A DNA stretch of 64,000 nt from Punica granatum (GCF_007655135.1 NC_045128.1:16570230-16634229); one strand, 5' to 3'. Positions 1 to 12,660 are shown, numbered from the stretch's first letter. Numbers and translations: made by a program. Notes: generated by a model not told the origin, from the sequence alone.

Positions 1-2132
1 TCTCAATTTACAAGTTTTGAACCCGAGATCTTATTTAAGGGAAACACACGTCGAATTACTTAAACCAACTCATGTCAGTTGTATGATTTTAATATTGCGT
101 CTTTTGTAACATGTTTGAGTTTTTGTATGTTTCATAAGAACCCACCAATTATTTGATCACATAAACGGAAAAGAAAGACGAGACGACACATTATATGGAC
201 CGAGAGGACTTGCGAACAGGAAAGGGGAATTAATAAGGGGGCCTCTATTAATTTTGGAATTGTCCAAGTATTACATTCAACTGAGAAATAGAGTTTGGTG
301 CATCAGGATCGAATTGAATTAATCGATGCCATTGAATTCCCAAATACTAGAGTACGCACCAAAAAAATTTATAATATACAAGAAAATATCCCGGGATTGT
401 ATCTCGTAATATTGTCTCCTTAAAAATCAAATCCTAGATGTTCGAAGGGAAGGGACAGTGTTGTGTCGTTTGAAAATGAGCTTCACCCAAATAAAATAGA
501 ACACAGTAATAGTGATCCATGTTCTCGTGAAATTTTATGGTGCAATTTCTTTTTTGGGCTATATTATATGATGCCACAAAAAATTTCTAGGACGTAATCT
601 CTAAAAGTAGTGGTATGATACAATCAAATATTTTACTAAAAGTTCAATTATAATTCTGTCAAAATGCGTATAATTTTCTAAAAGCATAAGAAAATATCTT
701 CGTGATTCACATAATTTACTTCAATAATAAGTAATTTATTATGAATTTTAAGTAATTTACCCTAAGTGATATATGAACAGTCGAGCCTTTTTGGGAAGCA
801 TTAAGCAAGGGAAAGGAAGGGGAGGGAATGTGAGGGAAGTTGAGGAGAGGGAAAAGGAGGGAAACAATTCTCATTGTTTGGATAGGAATACCTATAGAGA
901 GAGGAAAGCGAAAGGAAAAGACATTTTAGTTAAATGAAAGTAAAATTTTCTTTTTCTGATTTCATTATCTTAATTGTACACTTTTCGTTCAAATCCTCAA
1001 ATTGGGAAATTAACAACTTATCATTTTATTTCCCTTCATTTTCCTCCCCTTCTTAAAATGGGCCAATCCAAACAAAGGAAAATCACCCGGTCCCCCGCCG
1101 CATCTCCTCCCCTTTTTTAAGGTAGCCAAACACACTGTGAAGTAAGCGATAGCTAAACTGTTCTCTCATTCAGAAGTTTTGGAAACATATTTTTCCATTT
1201 ATTATTCAGTGAATGTCATGGAAAAAAATAATGTTCTTACCTCACTATTACTTGTTAAAGAAAGATCAATTAGATTGTCAAATTAAGTCTATTTATAACT
1301 ACTCGAGTGACTAGTACTGCATTTATCACAATGCAATTGGTGCATTTTGTACCATGTGACCAGTTAGAATTACCATAAAGTTTCTCAGTGTCATGAGGAT
1401 CACGTTTTATTTAAGGGCATGACCTGACATGAACAATGCATCCGTCCACATCACGGTAGCTGGCATGCCCGGGAAAGCCATTCTTTAGGATAAATCTTTG
1501 TCCTTCAAAAAATTTTTGGTCCCATCTTCTTTGTGGCCCAGGATCATTTAAATTTATACAGTTACATATTTTTCTCTTCTCTTTTTTTTTTTCGGTGGGC
1601 AGAAACATATCTATTTAGGAAATTTACCACATAACAATGTTGGGAAAAAAATCAGTTTGAGAGTACATAATGTAAGCCTACGGGCGTATATATATATACA
1701 GTTTCATCCTTTCACCGAAAAATAAATGTTTTTTTATTAATACCAAAAAAAAAACTCTCGAAAGGGTAGCTCGTGCGGCGTTCGAGCTCGAGGTTGTGGG
1801 ATGCGCTGTTCCAGATCAGATTTTCCCATCCATAACACGCGTCAAGGATCCTACATATATGATGTTCCAATTTTTTTATAACCAATTTTTTAAGAAAAAT
1901 ATTTTAACTTTTTAATTTAGTTGGTTTTTCATATAAATGAAGACTATGTGCCCAATACATGGAAATGAAAATCTAAACAAAGAGGAACAAGTAATACCGT
2001 TGGCGAGAATCAACCTTAAAACCTTTTGATTCCTAAGCGATGGTGTGTTACCATAGCTTCGTTTAAGAGTGCAGTGATGGTTGCATAAATGCTTTTTTGG
2101 CTGACTTTTAAGCAAAAATAGTGTTTGATGAA
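1..2132. other. AT-rich intergenic DNA, no gene seen
   Basis: No convincing coding region on either strand. About 784-1137 looks like a decayed MITE: purine-rich left part, pyrimidine-rich right part, and ends that both resemble the common plant 'TTTGG' inverted end, but I found no target duplication. The first 100 bases and 1740-1850 resemble short dispersed-repeat fragments. Confidence 0.5.
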
Positions 2133-2949
2133 TATATTTTAGGGCTAATTAACTCAAAAAAGCATGAACTTTGACTTTTTTTAATTTTGACACGAACTTT
2201 AGTTTTTGGTAAAAAAGGCAAAAACTTTGATTTTCTTGTCAAATCAGGCATCTGTGCCATTTTCCATCCATTTTGGTAACGTGGCGGAAACGGTCCGTAC
2301 GTGACAATCGATGTCACGCCATCTTAGCAAAAATTTAAAAAAAAATTTAAAGAAAAAAAAAGAAGAGAGAAATGCTTTGATTGGAGAAAGGGTGAGGGCC
2401 TCGGCTATCCTCGAAACCCCCATTGGGGTCGTCAATAACCTCAAAGGGTATTGGTGACTCCAATCGGGGGGTGGTGACTAGGATCGAGGCCTACCTGCCA
2501 AAATCGGGAAGATCCCCAAGAGTGGTGGTCGGGATCAAGGCCCTACCCGCCAAAATCAGGAGAATCCCAAATTTGGGGATTCTCTTGATTCCGGAGGGTA
2601 AGTCCTTGATCCTGTCCACCACTTCCCTAATTAGGCTCATTGGTGCCCTTTGGGGTCATCAGCCACTCCAATCGGGAGTCGATGGCCCACTCTTTCTCTA
2701 ATCAATGCCTTCCTCTATATTTTTTCTTCCTTTAATTTTTTTGAATTTTTTATTTTCTTGCTAAAGTGGTATGACATTATTTACCATGTAGACACCGTTT
2801 CCGCCAAGTCAGTAAAATGGTTGGAAAATGACACAGATACCTAACGTGATAAGAAAATTAAAATTCGTGCATTTTTAGTCAAAAAATAAAGTTCATGCTA
2901 ATATTAAAAGAAAGGAATGCTTTTTTGGGTTATTAACCCCTATATTTTA
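2133..2949. mobile_element. Mutator-like MITE (GGGCTAAT family), copy 1
   Basis: The element proper is 2142-2940 (799 bp). It starts GGGCTAATTAACTC and ends with the imperfect inverse (GGGTTATTAACCCC). The inverted ends extend inward through an 'AAAAAAGCATGAAC'-type segment. It is flanked by a perfect 9-bp direct repeat, TATATTTTA, at 2133-2141 and 2941-2949. A 9-bp target duplication with long inverted ends is the mark of Mutator-like elements. The centre (about 2390-2700) is GC-rich and full of short palindromes of the type CCCCxATTGGGG. Open frames there are by-products of composition; no transposase is present, so it is non-autonomous. A second copy lies at 12993-13502. Confidence 0.8.
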
Positions 2950-3310
2950 AAACCATAATTTGATTATTTTTTTAACAATTGAAAACTTGATTTTCTCTAA
3001 AATGTAGTAGGTGCTTTTAATAATTATTTCATTTTTCTTTATTTTAAGCATTAATTTTAATTCCATAAGTTTTAAATTATTACTACCTAAATACTTTTAC
3101 TTATTGTGAAACCTATACTTATTTTTTAGTAATTATATATGAATAATTTTGTATACTCTCAAACCAACCTATGCCTACTTCCTCAGTTGGTTAATTATTT
3201 GCCTACATGGCATTGTCACGTCAGCATTTAGTTGACAGAAATTGAAGTTGTGATAGCTTTGAAATGGTTTCGAAAGTTAATTATTTTATAATTTATGAAC
3301 AAAGTTGATG
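2950..3310. other. AT-rich spacer
   Basis: Very AT-rich sequence between a MITE and a solo LTR. I see no gene, RNA or repeat structure in it. Confidence 0.5.
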
Positions 3311-6300
3311 ATATATGCACGGACCCGAATGTGCTATCGTCGAGGCCCGCATTGCGCGCTTTTGAATCACGCGGCTCGAGAGTATCCACCTTCTCGGGGA
3401 TGCGTGACGGACACGCGTGAGAAGGAGTCGCCACTTATCATTTTACGACCCGAAGGTCGAGGTCCGATAAGTTACTCGGGTCTAGGGGTATGGAACACCT
3501 AGTTTTGCTAAGGCATTGATCTGTACGGAACCGGAAAGTCCGTATTCGGGGGTTCATGTTACGTGCGGGCCTATATCCTGCACGCCCTTTCGGTACTCTG
3601 ATTTGCTAGGCTTGCATGTTTTATTATTTACCGCGTGAATTAAGCTGCGCTCAGCATACAAGTTTTGACACCGGAAATTCGGTGAACTAAACGATGTCAG
3701 TTGAGAAGCCGAGAGAGAAGTAGACCCGTGTGTCGGGAAATCGGTTCACAATTTTGCGTTACAGTTCATCAAACTATGATATTTGAATTCCCGCGTGAAC
3801 TGGAACCGTGAAATCTTGGAATTACTCTTGTCTGAGCAAACATTGGACCGATTCGATTAGTTCGACTCTCAGACCGTTCGCTCACCGACTGGGATTCTTA
3901 CAGAATGAATATACAAAGTAAAATCCTTACAATGTTCTCAGAAAAATAACAACATACAAATTACAAATGATTGAATCCCAGTTGATTCGCTTTCGGTTAT
4001 TATTACGCTCCGACTCACCGTGAGTTCAGGAAAACACCGAAAAAACTGAAATTCAAGCGCTCTCAATGAATGGGGCGTTGGACCCTGTGATCGATGGTTA
4101 AGGCGTTGAACCCTAAGTGCAATGCGTCCTATGGGTCGGGCTCGACTCGCATGGACAAGCAATAGCAGAAAAGTAACAAACAGCATGCAGATTACAGACA
4201 ATGTGTTTGTTATTGCCAAGTTTATGTGGATTAACAAGTTATTAACCCAGGGGTATTTTGCAAGCAAATGCCATATGCTAAACAAGCAATCGTGCAAAAC
4301 GTTTTGCATTCGGTTTTGCTTTGAGAACTTGACAAATAGAGTCAAATCTCATGTGTGTAGATTGCTTTTACAGTTGTTCTGTATTGTGACACTGAATCAC
4401 CACTGAATTAGCCAAACTCGTGTTTTGACTCTAGATTTAGAACCTATAGTTCCACCTAACCATTATCTAGTGTGTAGTTAGGTCGAGTGAAAAGTTAATC
4501 AGTATTTTTGCATGATTTGTGACAGAGATAACCGTTCTAGTTACCCAAGTCTACGATAGGATGACAGAAAGTTACCCAAGTCTACGATAGGATGACAGAA
4601 ACTCATCAGTTGATAAGAAAAGGCTTTGCAGATGAACCTGCACTTGAATAAGTAGCATATTCTTATCCTGATATTGTAATGTTTCTGTCAAACTAACCCT
4701 AGGGGTGTCGCTGAATTGTGAAAAGACGATTCTGCCATTTATTTGAAAATTGCTTTAAAAAAAGGGGAAACATTGCAGTGCGGGCCACCTCGGCCTATAG
4801 CCAGTGTCGACCAATTCCCTGGATCGTCCAGGATTGTGCAAGAACCCCAAAAAAACCAAAGAACTGATCGATCTGACCGGACATGATCTAAAAAGATCTT
4901 TTGTATCATGACCTGAGTTACCTGAAATCAGGTAAAAACTCAAGTTGAGACACATAAGCCCTTTCTAGACGTCCATCCTACATCGGACCGTGTGTTTTGG
5001 GATTTTGGAAATGTGAGTTTTGAAAAGGGCATTAACGCCATTTGACAACTCATCGACGCGAGTCATCAGTTAATTACCAATTCATGCAAACTTATCAGTG
5101 CTAAATGGGTTTAATCATGTGAGCGTCCCGATTAACCCGTTTGTGAATTTATAACTTAAAATTAAATGCCAAATGCAGTAATTGTACGGGTTATAAACAA
5201 TCAGACAGATCATGAATTGATCCACTGAATGAAGTCCGAGCACCCGAAAAGCTTAATTTAATGAAAACAATTCATGACACGACGACCAAGACAGATCCAG
5301 GAAGACCGAGGATAATTTGGTCAAAATGACCAAAATACCCTCGGAGCCCAAATGGCCCCAAAATAGTCACCGATACATGAATTCATGCATTTTTCTTTAA
5401 AAATAATGTTTAAAGTGGTTAGCATGCGGGATTTGCGACAATATTGAAATTTTACAATTTGCACAAAATCCGAGAAATGGATTTCATCGAGGTAAATAGA
5501 CCGTTTTTTACCCCAATAAGGTCAAAGAACTCTCGATTCTTTCCTCTTGGGAATAGCTGTGAGTTTCCTTGACCCGTTTCGAGTTTCAAACGTTCTCTTT
5601 AACCTGATTTCGATTATTTCTCGCATGCTTAAACGTTAAACACGGTAAATAACACGTATTTAACAAAAGCCGGTATCACCATGATTTGAAAAACGCATTT
5701 AAACATACAAACATGCAAAAACACGTTATTTATGGAATCGATAAAACAATACTGGCTCCATGAATGCGGGAAAACATAAAGATTCGAGAATTAACTCAAA
5801 TCGGGGCAAGGAAACCGGTTATAACCCGAAAACCAACAAAGGGGTCACGGTTACCTTTCCTCAAAGGAAACCCGTGAGCCTCTTTGGTCGTTCGGGTTTA
5901 AATCGGTCTCCTCGACTTCTATTTAAACGTTTCCCAATATGCTAGCACGTTAAACGATGATAAACATGCATGATATAACATTAAAATTGTATAAAATTAA
6001 AACTTCAAAGTAAAACATGCATAAAACCACTTATAACCCCCATAAAGACAATAATAATTTAAAAGTCGTAGCTCCTCTAAGTCGGGAATGGTCATACCTA
6101 GTCCCGAGATGCGGGATGGGACTGTAAAAAGTCGGGTTGGATCTTTGTTGGGTCGCGTTTGGGCTATTTTTCGTTGAACAGACCTGAAAGGCACAAACAG
6201 ACCCGATTGGAACACTGAACAGACCCGACTGGCACAAGTCGGGTCGGACGTCACCACGAAGGCTCCCGATGGAATTTTGAGGCAAGGTCAGCGGCCTTGA

Positions 6301-8697
6301 GTAGCCAAGGGATCCCTCTAGGTGACCATGGTGGTCGTTTTCTCTCAGAGTTATTGGGTCGACCCGTATAGTCCTGCAAAGATTACGTAAAATAGAGTGC
6401 GTCTTGGAAACTGACCTGACTGGGCAGTTTTTGGGTCGGAATTCACCATGGTGGATCCCGATGGAATTTTGATGCAAGGTCAACGGCTCCCGACTCCTAA
6501 CTCACCTTCGGAGGTGATGGTGATGGTAGTTTGGCGAAAAGGGTCTCGAATCGACCCGAACTGCAAGAAAACCGCACAGACAGTAAGAAATTTCGACCCG
6601 ACTGGGCAGTCGGGTTGTTTCTCCTTACTGGAGTAAAACCGATGGGTTTTTCTTGGATTGTTTTACTCTTTGACACCCTAGGTTGTGTGGGGAGGTGTTT
6701 GATGGTTTTTAACAACTCAAACAGGTTCGGAAAGGCTTGAAACCCGGGTTGAAAATTTTGACCCGAGAAGGACAAAAACGGGATCCGATTCTGTGGTTGC
6801 TTGTTCCAATGGGTTAGAGGCTTCAAACTTAAAATCTAAGCTCGGAAATGGATTGAGGGGGTCAAAAATATGTGGGATATGAAGTTTGGTGAATTTTGGA
6901 TTTAAGCCGAGACGGTTTCCGACTTAAGACTTTGACCGGTTTTTGATGGTTTTGCTTGTTCTTGCTGAGCTGTGGTTTCCTTAAGCTAAGGGAGAGTTGA
7001 GAGCTTCTTGAAGAGTGAGAAATGCTAGAGAGATGGTGTGTGGTGAGTTGTGATTAAGTTAATGACTTAAAGGATATATAATGGCAAAGATTAAGTGTAA
7101 TTAAGAGAAAAAAAGTGCAATTAGGGCTCTTGATTAGGGGGATCCGAATTTCTTCAATGGAGATGAGGATGAATCTCCTCCATGCATTCTCCATGAAGAT
7201 GAGCCAAAATGCATTAATGTCATGGAGTGTTATCTTGGATGATGGCTTGATGTTTTCATGCAAGACAAGTGCAAGTTGTCTTCTTGGCTTGATGAAGAAG
7301 ATGACAAGAGAGGGGTGGTTCTTCTTGTCTTTGGCAAAGGGGAGGGAGATACCGTGAGTCCCAAACGGATTGGAGGTGAATCGGGAATGTTCAGATGTCG
7401 ATCGGTTACGTGTTCGAATTCCATGACTCGAAAGAACGTCGTATCGACAATGTACGCGAGAAAACGATCCTGATGAGCCTAAGATTGCTCATTTTGCATG
7501 AGAAATGCTAGTGTGATTTTTAGGCTCGAAAGCCAATTTTGCTCATTTCAAGTGACCAGAGCGAAGTTAACCGCTTATAACAACATATCTTGTATTTGCA
7601 TCCCACGTTGGTCATTTTGACATAAATTGTCAGACAACGTGAACAATTGACCCTTAAGTCGGTAATGCAAATGTGGAACCGAAGAAGTCCTAGGAGGCCG
7701 AAACTGGATTTCTCATATTGCTTTCTGAGTTGTTTGGGCACTCCGGAGATCACTGTAATCTCTATTTGTCGAGATTGGACCTCTAAGGACTTGAAAAGTG
7801 CATCTGAGACCTTTAGAGCACTGCTCGGGAGGCTTAGATGAGTTGTGCAGTTCAGTCTGACGATTCCACATTGAATCTCGGGACGTCTAGCACTGTATAG
7901 GATGGGCATCCGGCGTCAAGTTTCCGCAAAAAGGACCTCCGGATATGAATTTCCGTTGAAAACGGCCTTTTCTACTCTTCGGAGGTCACTTGGAAAACTG
8001 AAAGGAGTTATGCTGTCTGATTTTCCCAAATGCGTCTGTCCGCTATAGTTTTTAGGGCAATGCAGGGTCAACTTCGTTTGCCGATATTCCGTCAGACTAG
8101 TCTCCGATTGTGCATCTCCAACGAAGGGTATGCTTGTTCTGTTGCTCAGAAGTCATTCAGGGTGTCTGCGTGGCTTCCGAGAACAGATCTGTTGTGATGC
8201 TCATGCTCTGTATGTTTGTGGGACATGGCTGTGTCTGACATTTGGCATTAATTTTTCTCTGAGAAACCGGCATTTTTGGACTCCCACTGAAAAGTTGCAT
8301 GTATACAGAAAGTTATTCTGTATAGAGCAGATGATTTGCAAAATGCGTTTGAAGACACTTTTCATATGTTTGGTGCTGATGTGTATTTTTGGAGTCTAAT
8401 ATTGACTATATTCCAATGGTCGAGCGAACCATTGGAAAATAGGACTGTCCGCAATGTACTCTGAAATGTCGGTTTTGGATGTTGCTGAACTCTCTTGTCA
8501 CTCTATTGGCTTTTGATAACCTAAGAAGTTCTTCTGTTGTTCGCACATGTCATCTGCTTGTCTTTGCTGACTTGAGGATGAATAGTGATTTCTTACTCTG
8601 TCGAGCCGTTTTCTATGTTCCTACTCAAGTCGTGCACTGAATAGCTGTTGATACTGTTATTTGGATTGATGAGCCAAAATAGGGTGCTGACAATATA
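3311..8697 (-). mobile_element. Solo LTR of an Ogre-like retrotransposon (LTR-1)
   Basis: The LTR is 3316-8692 (5377 bp), minus orientation. Read on the minus strand it begins TGTCAGCACCC and ends TGCA, flanked by a perfect 5-bp duplication, ATATA (3311-3315 and 8693-8697). Its identity comes from comparison with the complete 5' LTR at 55991-60819. They share the start, the end block around 3316-3650 (the inverse of about 60490-60819, including the 'GTGGCGACTCCTTC' segment), and an inner block at about 4400-4450 matching the inverse of about 59870-59930. No internal retroviral-type genes occur, so it is most simply a solo LTR left by LTR-LTR recombination. The open frames inside are short and unlike any protein I know. 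Confidence 0.8.
4539..4600. repeat. Perfect 31-bp tandem duplication in LTR-1
   Basis: A 31-bp unit beginning AGTTACCCAAGTC occurs twice back to back (4539-4569, 4570-4600) without mismatch. The sister solo LTR at 45861-50878 has only one corresponding copy (near 47140), so the duplication is private to this LTR and probably recent. Confidence 0.9.
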
Positions 8698-9767
8698 TTT
8701 GAGATGTGTGTTTTAGGATGTGATTTATAATATATATATATATATATATATAATGAAATGGTAAAACTTAAAATTACTCGCACCATACTGACTTCATTAT
8801 GTCTCGAGCCAAGCTAATGCAAGAACGTTTTTTAGTGTAATTGTTTAATTGACTATGATTCATATGATTTGCTCATCTGTATGAGCATGATTATGAAATT
8901 GAGCCCTCCATGCAAAACCGAGCGACAACTCCAGAGCTCAAACAAAAACTTAAGTCACGTTGTCCTCGATAATAATTCCACCCTATTTTAATTTTAAAGA
9001 TTAATCAGCCAAATCCACCCGTGCTATGCTCGGATAACAAAAAAAAATACAATTTATTTGAAAAATATCGATAATAACTTTGTTATAGATAGATTTAATT
9101 AAATATTTTATGTAATCTCAGTAAAATAGATCATTTTAGTGATTGCAACATAATTATTTTGTATGTGAACAGAAATATTTGTTTGTGATTTTATATATGG
9201 TTTTTTTTTTTGTGTGGCTCTGAGGATGTGTGCGTGAGAAAGAGGGAGGCGTGGGAGAGAGGAAGAATGAGAGGCCTGAGAGGGGGGAGGGAGGGGGAGG
9301 AGACAAGAAGAAGGGAGAGAGAGGTGTGGAGAATGAGAGAAAGTATTGAATGAGTATTACTCAATTTCGTGAGGTTTTGAAAACAATCAAAATACTTTTA
9401 AGTGAAATTTATGGCTCATTGTGAGGTCAGTTTTATACTTTTTGGCATTTTAATTGGATGTTATATATTCAAGTGGATGAATAATATTCACCTAATATTT
9501 GCTTGGGGAGTGGGTCTATTGTCTGATTTTATATATTAGTATAGATATTCAATTCAATTGCCTGTTGGATCTCATTTCTATCAATTTTCTCCGTTCAGTC
9601 TAGAAGCGATCTTATTTGGCTGTATTGTTGGGATTTTTCTTTTCGTGTGCATCCGAAATCCAGAAATTCAATTAGATCCCGACTAGTACAGTCGAATCTG
9701 ATTACAGAAAAAAGTCTATGGGTTTAATATAATGATAGAAAAATTCCAATACAACTAATAATAGGAT
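8698..9767. other. Intergenic DNA with TA microsatellite and GA-rich tract
   Basis: A (TA)11 microsatellite at 8730-8752 lies just outside the LTR-1 target duplication. A purine (GA/GGGA)-rich tract runs about 9220-9345. No coding region is seen, and in particular no sign on the minus strand of the missing second exon of the pectin methylesterase relic at 10343-11706. Confidence 0.5.
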
Positions 9768-10010
9768 ACGGGTATGTTTGTTTTCACAATCAAAATCACT
9801 TTGATTTTAACTTTAACTTTAACTCAACACACTACACAACAAAAATACACATTTTCCAAGTCAAAAATTTTAACTTTAACTTTAACTCAACACACTACAC
9901 GACAAAGCACACATTTCCCAAGTCAAATTTATAATCCCAACTCATTTGTTATTTTCCATAATCAAAATCAAAACTACTTTAACTCTGATTCCAAACACAC
10001 CGGAGTAATC
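9768..10010. mobile_element. Small MITE with internal duplication
   Basis: Imperfect inverted ends (GGGTATGTTTG at the left, CAAACACACC at the right) enclose sequence related to the MITE at 12661-12828, including shared blocks such as CACATTTTCCAAGT and ATAATCAAAATC. Here an inner segment of about 65 bp rich in TTTAACTTTAACT is tandemly duplicated (about 9796-9860 and 9862-9927). Target duplication not resolved; superfamily uncertain. Confidence 0.5.
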
Positions 10011-10159
10011 TCATAACGAGTTTCAAATTCAAAACCTTTTTTTGTGTGTACCCTTTTGAAATTTAATTTGGACCTTTTTAACTAACCCCGCGTTTGTTAG
10101 TGTTTTTTTCCCCTTGTTATCCAACTCCAAACGTGTCTTTCTATAGAAGAAAAGAAAAA

Positions 10160-10342
10160 TATTGTAATCAAAAGAGGATATAGTACAGTGGCGCATGCCT
10201 TGACCTATTGATCTAGATGTTGCAGATTTGATACCTAATGAGATTACACGTGCCATTTTATTAATTATTTAAAATTTCTCTTTCATTATACTAAGTCTTG
10301 AAACTCTTTTATAATCGAAAAAAAGAAACCTATTGTAATTAA
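10160..10342 (+). mobile_element. tRNA-derived SINE, copy S1
   Basis: The body is 10172-10330. The head resembles a tRNA gene: an A-box-like TAGTACAGTGGCGCATGCC (near 10180) and a B-box-like GCAGATTTGATACC about 35 bp later; the tail ends in an A-rich run. It is flanked by a 12-bp direct repeat with one mismatch, TATTGTAATCAA (10160-10171) and TATTGTAATTAA (10331-10342), typical of LINE-mobilised retroposition. Four relatives lie in this window (26361, 26703, 45072 and 54195). It sits 34 bp into the remaining intron of the pectin methylesterase relic, antisense to it. Confidence 0.75.
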
Positions 10343-11706
10343 CATATGATAACAGGAAATAATTTGAATGACTCACCGACAATGGCAGAGTCGAAGGCTG
10401 TGCTCCCATCGACGACGTTTCTGCTGGCTGTGATAATGGTGGTCAACCGGCTGTCTCCCACGAACATGAGGTTAGTCTTTCTGCTCGGGAACTCCACATT
10501 CTCTCTATACACCCCAGCCTCGATCCTTATTATAAACCTCCTTTTGCTTGGCTCTGGAGCAGCCGCCACAGCTGCCGACACTGTACTGTAGTCACCGCTC
10601 CCGTCGGCCACCACTGTGATGTCCGGAGTCACTGTTTTGCCCTGGAGCAACCTCCTGTCCCCTGCTGACTGCCACTCCGGCCACCCCTTCGTGTCACTGT
10701 CACCCTCCTCTCCTGCCCCCAGCTCTCTCCCTGCTTGTGGCCATCAAGTAAAGAGAGCACTAAATAATTATCACATAATGATAATATAGGTAAGGTGCCA
10801 GGTTACGTTATTGAACATGAAATGGGCGAGCCGAGCTAGGAATGCAGGGATTGATCGGGATGGAAGTAGGACTACCAGGTAACTTAGGTTCACTCTCTTG
10901 TAATCTCCTCTGCTCTGCCATGTCGGTGTCGGTCATGTTCTTGAACATGGCCAGCGCATTACTGCACATGCGGAAGACTTACTTATGACCGACCAGCAGG
11001 GTCTCCCGGATCTTCTTATCATCCGAGTCACGCAAGAACCCATCCAAGCATGACTCCTGGTTTGTCATGGCGGCACTGATGAGTGTCCGCAGGTCCTCTG
11101 CATACCGTGCAATCGACCTGCTGGCAAGCGAAAAAACAAATGTCATTTTCCTTAATTATGTCTATATGTCGTCAATAATGCCCTTGGGCTTTCGGCCCGT
11201 ATTTCACCAAAAGAAACAAACTTGTGGTCATGCGGAACAGGGAAACTCGCATTACTGTACAATGATCCAGATGGATGAGAAGTTCATCTATTGGTGTTGG
11301 GATAGTCCTTCAAGTCCTGGAGGGTCTCCCGGATCTCGTCGAGGGTTTGGTCCACCATGCTGAGGCAGTCATCGAGTGCGGTCTTCCCACGGGCTGTCAG
11401 GAGGGCCCGGGAGGCAAGCTTCTTCTTGATGTTAAAGTAGTTGTGCCGCGTCGATAAGACCGTGTGCTCCAGGGCCCCTCTTATCACGTCCTTTAGTGTC
11501 TTCATCTCCCGGGATCGGACCGAGGAGGAGGAGATCGCGGAGAAGAAGAGGTCAGGGTAAAGTGTAGAGCTGCATGAGGACCGGATGAGGGAATGGCGCT
11601 CCGAATCGGAACCCAGACTCCGGAAGGAGAGGAATAGGATGGCACCGACGAGGAATAGGAGAATACAGGAGAGGGTAACATAGAGCTTCTTCTTGGACTG
11701 AGACAT
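10343..11706 (-). pseudogene. Truncated pectin methylesterase (PMEI-PME type) relic
   Basis: Group-1 pectin methylesterases are secreted cell-wall enzymes that de-esterify pectin. Each has a PMEI-like pro-region and a PME domain. The start is ATG 11706-11704 (MSQSKKKLYV), followed by a membrane/signal segment (about residues 7-27) and the pro-region motif SSCSSTLYPDLFFSAI, where the usual second Cys of this motif is Phe. This frame stops at 11284. After about 160 bp of unrelated sequence the pro-region resumes at about 11120 (EDLRTLISAAMTNQESCLDGF), then hits TAA at 10979-10981, although homology continues (MCSNALAMFKNMTDTDM). From about 10690 come the RRLL processing site and the PME start: DGSGDYSTVSAAV, then AGVYREN, which matches the GxYxE signature. 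The exon ends at a GTGAGT donor (10376). The second exon, carrying the catalytic Gln/Asp/Arg motifs, is not found downstream. It is a pseudogene unless a distant exon and splicing around both breaks are shown. Confidence 0.85.
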
Positions 11707-12660
11707 AATATTATTTCTGGTTTGGGATTGGATGTCTTCTTGGGGTTGGAGGAGAGCAGGCCAGAGTTCACTTATATTAGTAAGACACTGGAGCGCGGAG
11801 AGCAATCCGGATAGAGCAGGATCTTTTTTTTTTTGATAAGTTGGATAGAGCAGGATCTATATGTACGTGGGAAGCGCTGGCCGTCAATGCGGGGGACATC
11901 GCATCACTATTAAGAGACGTAAAAAAATATGAATTTTTATAGCACGCCGTTTTAGAAACCAATTCTTCACATGCAGCTTTTAAAATTGCACAATATATTC
12001 TAACTAACTCTAAATAGTTTTTAAATTAATTTTATTTTTTAATTACAATTTTATACAAATTATCAATACTTACATTACTAAATTTTTTAATTTAACCGTA
12101 ATTTATTAAGGCAACAATCAAATACATTATGTAACGAATATACTTTTTATACATATTTTTTTATAATTAAAATACTTTATATTTTTTTTCTCTTACACGT
12201 TCATCTCTTTTCTATTTTCCATGGATTTGCGGTTTTCTATCAAATATAAATATCAACGATCATGTTCTATGGAACAGAGTGGTGTTCATTTACAGAAAGA
12301 AAAATATAATGTGTCTCTACTTAATAGTGTTAATCTGCATATATCTCTGAACTTTTTATATCTGTAATTCTTTGTGTAATCTAAATAAGAAGAAAAAAAT
12401 TATAAAATGATACATGCGAAAATATTATTACTAACGAAAAACTATATAGAATAGACGAATTCTCGAGCAATAATATGCTTGTTTGTTCTTGACCTATGAA
12501 AACGATTTTCCACTAAAGTCCACAAATTTTGCGTAGTCATTGTAGCACTTATGGGCGGCCATCCCGATATATGGCTCTACCCAAGTCTTGATCATTGCTG
12601 CCCCTTTACTGGGTCGGTGCCATCAGCAATTGCACCATACGATTTTTTTCTAAATACATA
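11707..12660. other. AT-rich intergenic DNA upstream of the pectin methylesterase relic
   Basis: 11707-11810 continues the open frame upstream of the chosen methionine and would include any promoter-proximal leader. A near-duplicate phrase, 'GATAGAGCAGGATCT', occurs on either side of a poly(T) run (11811-11860), suggesting a small retroposed insertion or a duplication. Beyond 11960 I see only AT-rich DNA. Confidence 0.4.

Noticed and set aside
784..1137. A definite MITE
   Set aside because: Ends are only weakly inverse and I found no target duplication, so it is mentioned only as a possibility in the intergenic entry.
2423..2844. Open frames over the GC-rich centre of the MITE at 2142-2940
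   Set aside because: Frames are open because the centre is made of GC palindromes; peptides are low complexity, and the region is bounded by a proven transposon insertion.
10968..10985. GTAAGT in the pectin methylesterase relic as a true splice donor that would remove the TAA
   Set aside because: Coding homology (MCSNALAMFKNMTDTDM) continues directly after it, so the sequence is exon and the TAA is a nonsense change.
11067..11457. Plus-strand frames opposite the pectin methylesterase relic
   Set aside because: Antisense shadows of the pro-region exon.
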